Shown here one piece after another: positions 27,277 through 36,548 of a stretch of 64,000 nucleotides of DNA. Position numbers and translations under genes: made by a program. The DNA is from SAR92 clade bacterium H921 (GTDB taxonomy: Bacteria > Pseudomonadota > Gammaproteobacteria > Pseudomonadales > Porticoccaceae). The DNA lies in contig JAOALD010000002.1 of NCBI GenBank assembly GCA_025153755.1, forward strand, positions 1-64,000. The letters run 5' to 3'. The notes beneath the pieces are model-generated. The model was not told the origin of the DNA, made no database searches, and saw nothing but the letters and a program-made list of their open reading frames with translations. Each line of letters begins with the position of its first letter. Position 1 is the first letter of the stretch.

Positions 27277-27752
27277 TGCAAAAATATGCTATGACAGTCG
27301 AGGGTGAAGCCGCCCTGCGTAAAGAGCTAGACCATCTGGTAAAGGTGGTACGCCCAGCAATTGTTGAGGCTATTGCGACTGCTCGAGAGCACGGTGACCT
27401 TAAGGAAAATGCCGAATATCACGCCGCCCGTGAGCAGCAGAGTTTTGCTGAGGGTCGAGTGCAAGATATCGAAGGCAAACTGTCTAACTCTCAGGTTATC
27501 GATATATCCAAAATGCCTCAAACGGACCGCGTAATTTTTGGTTCACTGGTGACCATTATCAATTTGGAAACTGAGACTACAGTTAGCTACCGTATTGTTG
27601 GAGATGATGAGGCGGACGTAAAGCAGGGCAAGATTTCCTATCAGTCACCCATTGCCCGAGCGCTCATCAGCAAAGAAATCGGTGACGTTGTGGTGGTCAA
27701 AGCGCCGAGTGGCGATATCGAATATGAGATCGATGATGTGGTATATAAATAG
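27276..27752 (+). CDS. greA: Transcription elongation factor GreA
   Basis: GreA rescues backtracked RNA polymerase by stimulating transcript cleavage. The 158-aa protein has the N-terminal coiled coil (with [20 protein letters not shown], carrying the acidic tip D and E residues) and a C-terminal FKBP-like domain ([20 protein letters not shown]). It overlaps carB by one base and converges on argF with only two bases between the stop codons. The carAB-greA order is conserved in many gammaproteobacteria. Confidence 0.98.
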   Translation: MQKYAMTVEGEAALRKELDHLVKVVRPAIVEAIATAREHGDLKENAEYHAAREQQSFAEGRVQDIEGKLSNSQVIDISKMPQTDRVIFGSLVTIINLETETTVSYRIVGDDEADVKQGKISYQSPIARALISKEIGDVVVVKAPSGDIEYEIDDVVYK

Positions 27753-27754
27753 GC

Positions 27755-28669
27755 CTAGACGTTAGCCGATAGTAAAAAAACCATAAGCGCTTTTTGTGCA
27801 TGGAGGCGATTTTCAGCCTCGTCCCAAACCACCGAAATATTCTCGTCTTCCAATAGAGCAGCGGATACCTCTTCCTCGCGATGAGCTGGCAGGCAATGCA
27901 TAAAGATTGCTTTGTCGGCAGCTTTCGACATCAGTGCATGGTTGACCTGAAAGCCTGAAAAATGCGCCATTCTAACCTCTTGCTCTGTCTCTTGACCCAT
28001 CGAAGCATAGACATCGGTAGTGACCAGGTGCGCGCCACTTACTGCTTCTGTTGGACTGCGGGTTATTGTTACTCGGTCTCCAGCCTCAGTAACTAATTGA
28101 GCATCTGGTTCGTAGCCCTCCGGGCAGGCAATATTCAATTTAAAATCGAGCAATATGGCAGCATTAATCCACGAGTGGCACATATTGTTGCCATCGCCTA
28201 TCCAGGCTACCGTTTTACCCTGAATAGAACCGCGATGCTCCGTGAAAGTTTGCACATCGGCCAGCAATTGGCAGGGATGATACTGATCGGTTAGCGCATT
28301 TATTACCGGCACTTTGGAATACTGTGCAAAGCGCTCGATAATATCGTGGCCGAAGGTTCTAATCATGACTATATCAACCATGCGAGAGATTACCCGGGCA
28401 GAATCCTCTATTGGCTCGCCTCGGCCTAGCTGCGAGTCATTGGGCGATAAAAATAGGGCGTCACCGCCCAGTTGAGCCATTCCTGCTTCAAAAGATACGC
28501 GAGTCCGAGTGGATGATTTCTCGAAAATCATCCCCAGAACTTTACCGCTAAAAATCGGATCTTGGCGTCCTTCTCGGTGAGCCGCTTTCATTTCAATGGC
28601 CAACTTAATAATCTGATTAAATTCGTCAGTATTGAGGTCGCGTAGGGTTAAAAAATGTCTAATAGCCAT
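27755..28669 (-). CDS. argF: Ornithine carbamoyltransferase
   Basis: This enzyme makes citrulline from ornithine and carbamoyl phosphate. The 304-aa protein has the carbamoyl-phosphate site [13 protein letters not shown] (about 49-61), HPCQLLAD (about 131-138) and the ornithine-site HCLPAHRGEE-like motif, here [10 protein letters not shown] (about 260). Length is standard. It lies 3 bp after argD on the same strand, forming an argD-argF unit opposite carAB-greA. Confidence 0.98.
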   Translation of the reverse strand: MAIRHFLTLRDLNTDEFNQIIKLAIEMKAAHREGRQDPIFSGKVLGMIFEKSSTRTRVSFEAGMAQLGGDALFLSPNDSQLGRGEPIEDSARVISRMVDIVMIRTFGHDIIERFAQYSKVPVINALTDQYHPCQLLADVQTFTEHRGSIQGKTVAWIGDGNNMCHSWINAAILLDFKLNIACPEGYEPDAQLVTEAGDRVTITRSPTEAVSGAHLVTTDVYASMGQETEQEVRMAHFSGFQVNHALMSKAADKAIFMHCLPAHREEEVSAALLEDENISVVWDEAENRLHAQKALMVFLLSANV

Positions 28670-28672
28670 AGG

Positions 28673-29851
28673 TTAGTCCTTGTCGAACGCTTTAATCAGC
28701 GGCACTAAAATATCTACCAGTTGATCCGCCTCATTGTCGGTCATAATTAACGGCGGCAATAATCTAATTACAGTGTCTGCCGTGACATTGAGAATTAAAC
28801 CCCTTTCCATAGCGGCCATAAATAATGGCTGACAGGGTTTATTCAGCTCTATGCCAATCATACAGCCAAGACCGCGTATCTCTTTTACATGGGCAGTGGT
28901 TGCTAATTCATTTCTCAGTCCGGCCATGATTCTATTACCGAGCTCGGCTGCGCGTTTATCAAGGCCGCTATCGACAATCTCTTTGACTACTGCCAAACCG
29001 GCTGCACAGGACAGAGGGTTTCCACCAAAGGTCGAACCATGCTTGCCCGGCTGCATGAGCAGTGCTGCATCTCCTGAGGCCAAGCAGGCACCAATGGGAA
29101 CGCCATTGCCTAGGCCTTTTGATGTTGTCACTACATCGGGGACAATCTCACTGTGCTGGTAGCAGAAATATTTTCCGGTACGCCCATTGCCTGTTTGCAC
29201 CTCATCGAGCATTAATAGCCAACCGCGCTGATCGCAAAGAGCTCTGAGGTTTGATAAGTAATCTTTATCGGCTAGCCTAATTCCTCCTTCACCTTGGATC
29301 GGCTCAACCATAACCGCACATATGTTGGAATTATTGTCACCAATAGTTTCAAGAGCGGCTATGTCATTGAATGGACCGCGTGCAAAACCGCTAACCAGAG
29401 GTTCAAAACCGGCTTGGACTTTACGACTGCCAGAAGCACTTAAGGTCGCGAGAGTGCGGCCATGAAATGCGTTGTCCATCACTAAGATAGTAGGTAGTTG
29501 TATGCCTTTACTATGGCCGTACAGTCGGGCCAATTTTATGGCGGCCTCATTGGCTTCAGCTCCGGAGTTACCAAAAAATACATTGGTCATGCCCGAGACT
29601 TCTCGAAGTTTATCGGCAAGTTCAATCTGATTAGGAATGTCAAAAAAGTTTGAACAGTGGGTTAGTGCTTTAGCTTGTGCGGCGACTGCAGCGGCCACAA
29701 CTGGATGAGAATGGCCCAGGCCACATACAGCGATTCCAGAGAGTGCATCAAGATACTTGTTCCCCTTATTATCCCACAGCCAAGCACCATTGCCTGCAGT
29801 CATGGTTGCCGCTTTAGTTCCATAAGTGTTCATCAGCGCGCTGGTCGCCAT
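28673..29851 (-). CDS. argD: Acetylornithine/succinyldiaminopimelate aminotransferase
   Basis: A PLP-dependent class III aminotransferase of arginine synthesis, often also used in lysine synthesis. From the ATG at 29851 the protein has 392 residues. Motifs include FFGNSGAEANEAAIKLAR (about 95), LMLDEVQTGNGRTG and the PLP lysine in TTSKGLGNGVPIGA (about 246). Longer starts upstream are rejected because a terminator hairpin lies between them and the promoter. AAAAGG precedes the chosen start. It is co-transcribed with argF. Confidence 0.96.
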   Translation of the reverse strand: MATSALMNTYGTKAATMTAGNGAWLWDNKGNKYLDALSGIAVCGLGHSHPVVAAAVAAQAKALTHCSNFFDIPNQIELADKLREVSGMTNVFFGNSGAEANEAAIKLARLYGHSKGIQLPTILVMDNAFHGRTLATLSASGSRKVQAGFEPLVSGFARGPFNDIAALETIGDNNSNICAVMVEPIQGEGGIRLADKDYLSNLRALCDQRGWLLMLDEVQTGNGRTGKYFCYQHSEIVPDVVTTSKGLGNGVPIGACLASGDAALLMQPGKHGSTFGGNPLSCAAGLAVVKEIVDSGLDKRAAELGNRIMAGLRNELATTAHVKEIRGLGCMIGIELNKPCQPLFMAAMERGLILNVTADTVIRLLPPLIMTDNEADQLVDILVPLIKAFDKD

Positions 29852-29878
29852 GTAAATATGCCTTTTCATTTTGGAATC

Positions 29879-29903
29879 AAAAAAGGGCAGCTTTGCTGCC
29901 CTT
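29879..29903 (-). terminator. Intrinsic terminator in the argD leader
   Basis: GGGCAGC and GCTGCCC with a 3-nt loop (29885-29901) are followed on the minus strand by six T residues. It lies after a near-perfect promoter (29914-29942) and 28 bases before argD. It could end the upstream iron-permease transcript or attenuate argD-argF. Confidence 0.75.
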
Positions 29904-29913
29904 CCCAACGGAT

Positions 29914-29942
29914 AGTATATTAATATAGGCACGTTTTTTCAA
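29914..29942 (-). promoter_or_regulatory. Sigma70 promoter reading toward argD
   Basis: On the minus strand TTGAAA (29937-29942), 17 bp, TATACT (29914-29919): a near-consensus promoter. The predicted transcript begins only a few bases before the terminator hairpin. Confidence 0.65.
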
Positions 29943-29993
29943 TAAACCGGCACCACAGTCAATGTTTGCTTTTGCCCGAGATGAGCTGACTTA

Positions 29994-30899
29994 TTACTGG
30001 GTGAAGTAAAACTGTCGCCACAGGCGTAACCCAAACCAAAGGGACAGTATCCATACCATCAGTTCTATCCAGTTTGGATTGCTGTTGTAACCGAAAAAAC
30101 CCTTTAAAAATACGCCGATATGGCCTTTGTCGTGAAATAGATGCGTGTACTGTTGCTTGCCATTCAGGTCGTAACTATAAAATGCCGGATTGTCCGATGG
30201 TTGCAACTCTTCGATAGGTTCAAGAATACTATATGGTCTGGTGATCTCGCTTTTTGATTCAAGCCCTATGAGGTTAAGATGACCTCCCTTGACCATAAAT
30301 TCTTCTACCTCATGGGTGCCATAAGTCATCATGCCTGAGGCAAATATAACTAGCAGTAAACTGGTGATCCTAAAATAGGACCGCAAGTTGGCTTTTTTGC
30401 CCTGAATTACTACGGCATATCCGATCATTATGGCAATAAAAAGGCCTGAGAAGAATCCTATATACGAGAATGACTCCATCATTGAGAAGCTGCCCATTAA
30501 GAAGATAACTGTTTCAAAGCCCTCACGTAAAATTGCAAAGAACACTATCAGAAAAACACCCCAGCCAGCATTAGCAATCGCAGTGTTGGTATCTGCCGCT
30601 AGCTCTGCCGTTTGTCCTACTTGTTTGGAGAGCCAAAAAATGACATACCAGATCAGACCTGCGGTTATGAACATAGCGACAGCTTCAAATAGAGCCTCAA
30701 TAGAGGCGTTGCCAATAGAGGCTTTAACCCGGACTAGCGCAAGCCCAGCTAGTGCACTAGCTATAATCGCACATCCGACGCCAAGCCAGAGCTGTCTAAT
30801 TTGACTTTTAAGACCCTGTTTCTCTAATAAGGTATAGATGATTCCGACGATCAGTGCTGCTTCCATACTCTCACGGAACATAATAATAAATTCATTCAT
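29994..30899 (-). CDS. FTR1-family iron permease
   Basis: This family moves iron across the inner membrane (EfeU/Ftr1). The 301-aa protein (from the ATG of MNEFIIMF) has about seven membrane helices. The two iron-binding acidic motifs sit in helices 1 and 4: RESMEAALIVG (about 9-19) and ILREGFETVIFL (about 116-127). A loop of about 100 residues before the last helix faces the periplasm. It is divergent from the DUF4856/imelysin operon and shares a promoter region with Fur-box-like sites. No EfeO or EfeB partner of the usual type is next to it; the imelysin across the promoter may take that role. Confidence 0.93.
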   Translation of the reverse strand: MNEFIIMFRESMEAALIVGIIYTLLEKQGLKSQIRQLWLGVGCAIIASALAGLALVRVKASIGNASIEALFEAVAMFITAGLIWYVIFWLSKQVGQTAELAADTNTAIANAGWGVFLIVFFAILREGFETVIFLMGSFSMMESFSYIGFFSGLFIAIMIGYAVVIQGKKANLRSYFRITSLLLVIFASGMMTYGTHEVEEFMVKGGHLNLIGLESKSEITRPYSILEPIEELQPSDNPAFYSYDLNGKQQYTHLFHDKGHIGVFLKGFFGYNSNPNWIELMVWILSLWFGLRLWRQFYFTQ

Positions 30900-31004
30900 A
30901 GTAAGTATCACACCCTGTCATTGTGCTGTTCGGATTTAAGTTGAGGGATTTACACTGTTTGGAAATTTTTCGATGCCCATCATTATACAGAAACACACTT
31001 AAAT

Positions 31005-31023
31005 GCAAATAGTTATCATTACG
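31005..31023 (-). promoter_or_regulatory. Fur-box-like site 1 (FTR1 side)
   Basis: The minus strand matches 13 of 19 positions of the classical Fur box, with the contiguous half TAATGATAA. Position fits repression of the iron permease gene by iron-loaded Fur. Confidence 0.6.
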
Positions 31024-31142
31024 ATAATCTGATCAAGCTGTTCTCTAATTTCATATTTACCTTGTATAGCTAACTCAGCTACGGAACTTGCACAGGTCAT
31101 CACGGGCATGTCCTATTAAAAGTCATACGGCCTGTTGACTTT

Positions 31143-31161
31143 GGTAATGCGAATCATTATC
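31143..31161 (+). promoter_or_regulatory. Fur-box-like site 2 (operon side)
   Basis: GGTAATGCGAATCATTATC matches the 19-bp Fur consensus at 16 positions. It lies about 160 bp before the DUF4856 gene. Confidence 0.75.
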
Positions 31162-31320
31162 ATTTGTACTTGCTGATATAACGGCGGTTCAGAAATTACT
31201 GTTTGTCTTGGGGCTTGGAGATGTTAAGCGAAGTTACAAACCCCTCTAAACTCACATAAACCCGCTTGCTCATTGGTGATGATCGAGAAAGCGATCAATA
31301 CAAATACTCAAGGAATTAGT

Positions 31321-33018
31321 ATGAATTATCAGTCAATCCTGTCGAAAGCGCTCATTGGACTCTGTCTTTGCCTTCTTGTCGCCTGTGGTGGCGGTGGAGG
31401 AGGTTCGCCTGCACCTGCACCTGTAATTACTGACACGGATGGCGATGGTGTTGCTGATACAGACGACGCATTCCCAAATGATCCTTCCGAGTCTGTCGAT
31501 GCTGACGGAGATAATGTGGGTGATAATACCGATAATTGTCCGGATACTGCCAATGAGGGTCAGGCAGACTCCGATGCTAATGGGCAGGGTGATGTCTGCG
31601 ATGCAATGCCAGAGCTATATGCCTATACCAACTCAATGTACACGCCCGATAGTGACTCAGTGAGCTACACAGGACAAACTGCGAGACATTTACTTATTTC
31701 TGGCATGGTTGACTATATGTCGGCGATGACTGAATCAGGGAAAACTAAAGCCGAATATGTCACTGATCTTGATTTCTTTATGAGTGGCGATGGTGCCGAT
31801 GGCGCGTCTACTGGTTTTACGGTTAAAAACGGAGTGTCTGATGGTAGCGATGTAGATAATGCGGTGACTTACGGCGCTGTGTCTTCCGGGAAGAATTTAG
31901 ATGGAAAGATTGCCGGCGGAAACGGAGAAGGTGGCGGTGAGACCTCTAAATTAATTGGTGGCGAGTTCTTTGGTTGGTCCGATGGATTGCCCTTGGGTTC
32001 TCTGCCGATAAATCTGGTAGACCTATGGATTGACCAGCTGGCCACTCAGGCGTCTGACGGTACCTCAGTGACTATATCAACTGTCGATGATGATGTTAAC
32101 GTCAGCAGCGTGCAATATGATGCACATGGTCGTAATCAGCGCCAGCTATTACAGAAATTCTTACTTGGTGCTGTTACCTTTTCACAGGGCACCAACGATT
32201 ACTTTCAGGCAGATTTTGCCGCTCAGATTACCGAGCAGGAGAAGGGTGTTAAAAATTATTCAGCTGCCGAACATAATTATGACGAGGCCTTTGGTTACTA
32301 TGGCGCAGCACGTGATAACAAAGCCTATACAGATCTAGAAGCCCGCGCCAATAGTGGCCGCAGCGATTGGAAAAATGGCTATCACGATACAGATGGCAAT
32401 GGCCTGATCGATCCTCGCAGTGAGTTTAATTTTGGTAACTCTCAAAACTGTGCGAAACGCGATGTCGGCTCTGCTGATAATGCCAGCCCAACTGACCTGT
32501 CGAATGAGGCCATGAATGCATTCCTCGCCGGTCGTCAAATTCTGAGTAATACAGCTAATGCAGGCGCTATGTCTACAACCGAAGAGGCTGCTCTTCAAAC
32601 GCACATAAAGGCGGCGGCACTGGCTTGGGAAAAATGTATTGCAGCCACTGTGATTCATTATATTAATGATGTCACCACAGATATGGGTAACTATTCAGCA
32701 GGCAAATTTGCCAATGTTGCTAATTTTACCGATGTAGCCAAGCACTGGTCAGAGATGAAGGGCTTTGCATTGAGCCTTCAGTTCAGCCCATTTTCCCCTT
32801 TCCGTGATGACGCAGTGACTTCAGTTGACCTCGATGATTTGAAAACACTACTTGCCGATTTAGGTGATGCGCCTGTTTTAGCTGATGGTAGTCAGGGTGG
32901 GGTTTTGGCTGGTGATACAGATACCGCCATAGCCGCGTATACTTCCAAGCTCGCTACTGCTAGGCAGACGCTGCAGACGGCCTACGGCTTTGATGCGGAC
33001 AATGTCGCCGGTTGGTAA
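31321..33018 (+). CDS. DUF4856-like lipoprotein with thrombospondin type 3 / calcium-binding repeats
   Basis: The 565-aa product starts with a lipoprotein signal (LCLCLLVACGGGG, cysteine at about 22). It continues with Asp-rich repeats typical of calcium-binding TSP3 motifs (DTDGDGVADTDDAFPND, DADGDNVGDNTDNCPDT). The remaining 470 residues resemble DUF4856, a helical family that often accompanies imelysins in iron-regulated loci; I make that call from memory of the YTGQTARHLL-type start. The ATG is chosen because AAGGAATT precedes it. It is likely exposed in the periplasm or on the outer membrane and may bind iron or help the neighbouring imelysin. Confidence 0.75.
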   Translation: MNYQSILSKALIGLCLCLLVACGGGGGGSPAPAPVITDTDGDGVADTDDAFPNDPSESVDADGDNVGDNTDNCPDTANEGQADSDANGQGDVCDAMPELYAYTNSMYTPDSDSVSYTGQTARHLLISGMVDYMSAMTESGKTKAEYVTDLDFFMSGDGADGASTGFTVKNGVSDGSDVDNAVTYGAVSSGKNLDGKIAGGNGEGGGETSKLIGGEFFGWSDGLPLGSLPINLVDLWIDQLATQASDGTSVTISTVDDDVNVSSVQYDAHGRNQRQLLQKFLLGAVTFSQGTNDYFQADFAAQITEQEKGVKNYSAAEHNYDEAFGYYGAARDNKAYTDLEARANSGRSDWKNGYHDTDGNGLIDPRSEFNFGNSQNCAKRDVGSADNASPTDLSNEAMNAFLAGRQILSNTANAGAMSTTEEAALQTHIKAAALAWEKCIAATVIHYINDVTTDMGNYSAGKFANVANFTDVAKHWSEMKGFALSLQFSPFSPFRDDAVTSVDLDDLKTLLADLGDAPVLADGSQGGVLAGDTDTAIAAYTSKLATARQTLQTAYGFDADNVAGW

Positions 33019-33063
33019 TTTTTTAAACGCCTGAATAATAGGGCGTAATGGGCTAAATTTTTT

Positions 33064-33085
33064 GGGGCTAGCTGCGGTTAGCCCC
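33064..33085 (+). other. Hairpin between the DUF4856 and imelysin genes
   Basis: GGGGCTA and TAGCCCC form a 7-bp stem with an 8-nt loop. It is not followed by a T-run, so it probably affects mRNA stability or partial read-through in the operon. Confidence 0.5.
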
Positions 33086-33106
33086 TACTTATTGGAGAGA
33101 GAAAAT

Positions 33107-34387
33107 ATGCTTCGCTTTTGTAGTTCTATGGCTCTTTTAGTGCTTTGTCTAACTGGGTGCGTGGACCAATCTCGAGATGTCGCTTCTTCCGGAGAAGATT
33201 TCAGAGATGATAACAACACCAACACATCGGATGATAATAGTACTGATTCAAATGCGGCGTTTGATCGCACTGCTCTTATGACTAATCTGGTTGATTCAAT
33301 TTTCGTACCCAATTATCAAGCGACCGCGACATTGGCTGACTCGTTCTCTGGAGACTCGGGATCCCTAGCCGCCTATTGCGATGCAATAGGATCTGAAGAT
33401 GAGGAGACGAGTCTAGCCACTGCTCAAACCGATTGGTTAGACTTAATGGACGCAGTGCAAAAAACTGAGATGCATATTATTGGCCCTGCCTTGCGCAACG
33501 AGGAGGCTTTGCATAACCGAGTATATTCTTATTCAACCGGTAGTCTGGCGACATGCGCGCTCGATCAGGCTGTTGTCGATGCTTCTAGTGAAGATTTTCA
33601 GGTTTCCAGTCGCGCATTCAATCAGCGAGGCATGGGAGCACTCGAGTATTTGCTATTTAATAGCAACCTTAATCATTCTTGCTCTAGTCAGGTTCAGGCA
33701 ACCGAGTCGTGGAATGAGCTGACGCAGTCTGAGCGTAAAAACCAGCGCTGTGGTCTCGCTGAGAAATTAGCTGCAGACGTAGCTGAGGCATCCAATTTAA
33801 TACACAGCCAATGGGTCGAGGGTGATAGCCCGTTTAGGACCCAATTCTTAAACGAAGACAGCCAGGGCGAAAACTTCCAATTAATTACGGATGGGATTTT
33901 TTACTTAGAAACGTTTACTAAATCTCAAAAGCTAACGATTCCCCTAGGACTTGATGACAAATGTAGTTCAGTGACCTGTCCTGGTCTAGTTGAATCACCT
34001 TACAGTGAGACTTCACTGCGCAACGTTCGAACCAATGCGGCAGAATTTCTTAGGATATTCAATGGTGGATCAGGTCTTGGTTTTGATGATTTGATCAATC
34101 AAGAAGGCTTCACTGACATCAGTTTGCGATTCCAGAATCAACTGAGTGAGGTGGATGACAGATTTGCCCAGATATCGGGTTCGTTAAATGATCAACTAGC
34201 CCAGGTTGAAGCCGATCCGAGTGACCCGGCCTGCCTCAATGCCTTCGCCAATCCAAGTGAAGAGAGCACAATAGGTGCCTGTAGCCTAGCTGGACTGCTA
34301 AAGGGCGTAACGGATGATTTAAAAATCGAATTTGTAACCATTGTTGGGGTTGCAATTCCAGGAAGGGTGCAATCTGATAATGATTAA
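33107..34387 (+). CDS. Imelysin-family (M75-like) lipoprotein
   Basis: Imelysins are periplasmic, often iron-regulated proteins of the insulin-cleaving metalloprotease/EfeO-like group. The 426-aa product has a lipoprotein signal (LLVLCLTGC, cysteine at 17). Family motifs are a PALRNEEALHNRVYSYSTGS block with a following CALDQ (about 125-150) and RGMGALEYLLFNS (about 175), the latter being the hallmark GALEYLLF. Start chosen at the ATG after GGAGAGAGAAAAT. Its end overlaps the receptor gene by 8 bp, so the two are coupled. Confidence 0.88.
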   Translation: MLRFCSSMALLVLCLTGCVDQSRDVASSGEDFRDDNNTNTSDDNSTDSNAAFDRTALMTNLVDSIFVPNYQATATLADSFSGDSGSLAAYCDAIGSEDEETSLATAQTDWLDLMDAVQKTEMHIIGPALRNEEALHNRVYSYSTGSLATCALDQAVVDASSEDFQVSSRAFNQRGMGALEYLLFNSNLNHSCSSQVQATESWNELTQSERKNQRCGLAEKLAADVAEASNLIHSQWVEGDSPFRTQFLNEDSQGENFQLITDGIFYLETFTKSQKLTIPLGLDDKCSSVTCPGLVESPYSETSLRNVRTNAAEFLRIFNGGSGLGFDDLINQEGFTDISLRFQNQLSEVDDRFAQISGSLNDQLAQVEADPSDPACLNAFANPSEESTIGACSLAGLLKGVTDDLKIEFVTIVGVAIPGRVQSDND

Positions 34388-36548
34388 ATTTAATCACATA
34401 ACCTGTTTGAGTCTTGCCGCTATAATATCGTGCGGTGCAGCCGCTGTGGATATTGAGCCGCCTAAGCTTGAAGAAGTTCTAATTATTGGTAGCAAAGAAG
34501 ATAAAGCAAAACTGGCAGGTTCTGGTGTTCAGATTGGGCAGGAGTTAATTGAAAAGCAGTCATACACTGATCTTAATCAGCTAATTAGTATGGCGCCTGG
34601 CGTTTATGTTCGAGAGGAGGACGGCTATGGTTTGCGTCCAAATATCGGCATTCGTGGTGCCACTGCGGAGCGTAGTCAAAAAATTACTATTATGGAAGAT
34701 GGCGTGCTGATTGCGCCTGCACCTTATTCCGCTCCAGCGGCATACTACATAACCAATGCTACAAGATTGTATGCGCTAGAAGTACTCAAAGGGCCGGCCT
34801 CCATTCAGTTTGGCCCGCATACAGTGGGTGGGGCGGTTAACCTAGTCACAAGGCCAGCTTCTTGGCAGAATTTTGCAGAATTAAATTACACGGTCGGTAC
34901 AGATCGGTTTCAGAGGATGTCAGCAACTAGTGAATTTGTCACCGGCAATATAAGTTTTATGTTGGATGCCATGCATTACTCCAGTGATGGTTTTAAGCAA
35001 CTGGCAAGTGGCGGTGATACTGGCTTTGAGCGAAATGATTTCAATGCCAAGATACATTGGCAGCCGGAAACGGAACTTAATCAGATAGTCGTTATTAAGG
35101 TTGGCTATGCCGATGAAGACTCTAATGAAACCTATCTAGGGTTGACCGACACCGATTTCGACCGTGACCCAACGCTGCGTTATCCCTCGTCAGAGTTAGA
35201 TCGATTTGTATCTGATCACAGTCAGCTACATTTCAGCCACAAGATTGAGTTTAAAAATAACCTACAGCTAACCACCAAGGTCTATTTTAATGAGTTTAAT
35301 CGATCTTGGAATAAGTTCGATGGCTTTATTGGAGGGCCCAATGCAAAACTGGTGCTTAACTCGCCGAGTCAATATGTGTCTGCTTATAAGGTGTTAGCTG
35401 GTAGCCAAGACAGCGCTGAAGCGGGACTGACGATTGATGTTACAGATAATGATCGGGCCTATAGCTCGGATGGTATTCAGTTTGATTTGTCCAAAGAATT
35501 TAGTTTCGCCGGAATTGATCACAAATTTGATGTTGGTGTTCGTTACCACCATGACGATGTTGAGCGTGATCATCAGCAACGCAGTTATTTAATGACCGCC
35601 AAACAATTAGTGTCAGATGGTATTACGAGGCCATCCAAGGTGGTTAATTATGCCGAGACAGATGCCATTGCAGTTTATCTGCAAGACGAGCTTAGCAAAG
35701 GGGATTTAACGCTTAGTTTGGGTCTTAGATATGAGGATATACAGGGCAGCGTAGACAATTTTTTAACTGGCTCGGTATCGTCTAACAAGCAGAGTATTTT
35801 GGCTCCCGGAGCTGGAGTACATTATCAGCTAAGTGAAAATATTGGTCTTTTGGCCGGCGTCTATGTGGGTTTCTCTCCAGCTGGACCTGGAGCTTCTCAG
35901 GCCGAAGCAGAGGAAAGTCTAAATTTTGAATATGGAGTTCGCTATGAGGCCGATTCTTACTCAGTTGAGCTAATCGGATTCTTAAGTGATTACGATAATT
36001 TGCTAGGCCGCTGCCGAGCATCTGATGCCAACTGTGCTGTCGGTGATGAGTTCAATGGTGGCCAGGTTGAAATAGGTGGAATTGAATTCAATGGCCAGTA
36101 TGAAATAGAACTGACCGAGGCCATGTCTCTGAACTCACAATTAAATTTCACCTATACCGAGAGCGCATTCCAAAAATCTTTCCTGTCGCAGTTTTCGCAA
36201 TGGGAACTTGTGAAAAAGGGCGATGAGCTACCTTATGTGCCGGAGTATGTTGGGCGCTGGCAGATGGGAGTTGAGAGCAATAATTGGGCTGTGGATTTAG
36301 CGGTCAAATATCAGCATGAGATGCGTGAAGTGCCAGGAGTTGGTGATCTTATCCCTGGGAAACAAACAGAAAGCATAGCGACTCTCGACCTATCGGCAAC
36401 CTGGTTTGTGAATAATGATTTTAATGTAAAGCTATTGATTAGAAATGCAACGGACGAATCGGCAATAGTATCTCACCGTCCCTATGGTGCGAGACCAAAC
36501 CTTCCACGTATGGTGCTAGCGGAACTGAAATATAGGTTTAATAACTAG
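34380..36548 (+). CDS. TonB-dependent receptor, FecA-like
   Basis: This 722-aa outer-membrane receptor begins with a signal peptide ending in about GAAAVD. The plug domain has LISMAPGVYVREEDGYGLRP (about 70-90), IGIRGATAERSQKITIMEDG and ALEVLKGPASIQFGPHTVGGAVN, which is most like FecA and related iron-chelate receptors. The barrel ends ELKYRFNN. No extra N-terminal signalling domain is present. Overlap with the imelysin gene and the Fur-like site upstream support a role in iron-complex uptake; the ligand is unknown. Confidence 0.92.
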   Translation: MIKFNHITCLSLAAIISCGAAAVDIEPPKLEEVLIIGSKEDKAKLAGSGVQIGQELIEKQSYTDLNQLISMAPGVYVREEDGYGLRPNIGIRGATAERSQKITIMEDGVLIAPAPYSAPAAYYITNATRLYALEVLKGPASIQFGPHTVGGAVNLVTRPASWQNFAELNYTVGTDRFQRMSATSEFVTGNISFMLDAMHYSSDGFKQLASGGDTGFERNDFNAKIHWQPETELNQIVVIKVGYADEDSNETYLGLTDTDFDRDPTLRYPSSELDRFVSDHSQLHFSHKIEFKNNLQLTTKVYFNEFNRSWNKFDGFIGGPNAKLVLNSPSQYVSAYKVLAGSQDSAEAGLTIDVTDNDRAYSSDGIQFDLSKEFSFAGIDHKFDVGVRYHHDDVERDHQQRSYLMTAKQLVSDGITRPSKVVNYAETDAIAVYLQDELSKGDLTLSLGLRYEDIQGSVDNFLTGSVSSNKQSILAPGAGVHYQLSENIGLLAGVYVGFSPAGPGASQAEAEESLNFEYGVRYEADSYSVELIGFLSDYDNLLGRCRASDANCAVGDEFNGGQVEIGGIEFNGQYEIELTEAMSLNSQLNFTYTESAFQKSFLSQFSQWELVKKGDELPYVPEYVGRWQMGVESNNWAVDLAVKYQHEMREVPGVGDLIPGKQTESIATLDLSATWFVNNDFNVKLLIRNATDESAIVSHRPYGARPNLPRMVLAELKYRFNN

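Larger units (their letters stand above)
30900..31320. promoter_or_regulatory. Divergent iron-regulated promoter region
   Basis: This 421-bp gene-free stretch lies between the FTR1 permease (minus) and the DUF4856 lipoprotein (plus). It is AT-rich and contains two Fur-box-like sequences about 120 bp apart, one nearer each gene. No further gene or repeat was seen. Confidence 0.65.

Noticed and set aside
29852-29932. Longer argD product starting at the upstream codons
   Set aside because: The extension would be encoded across the terminator hairpin, and ArgD proteins normally start close to the chosen ATG.
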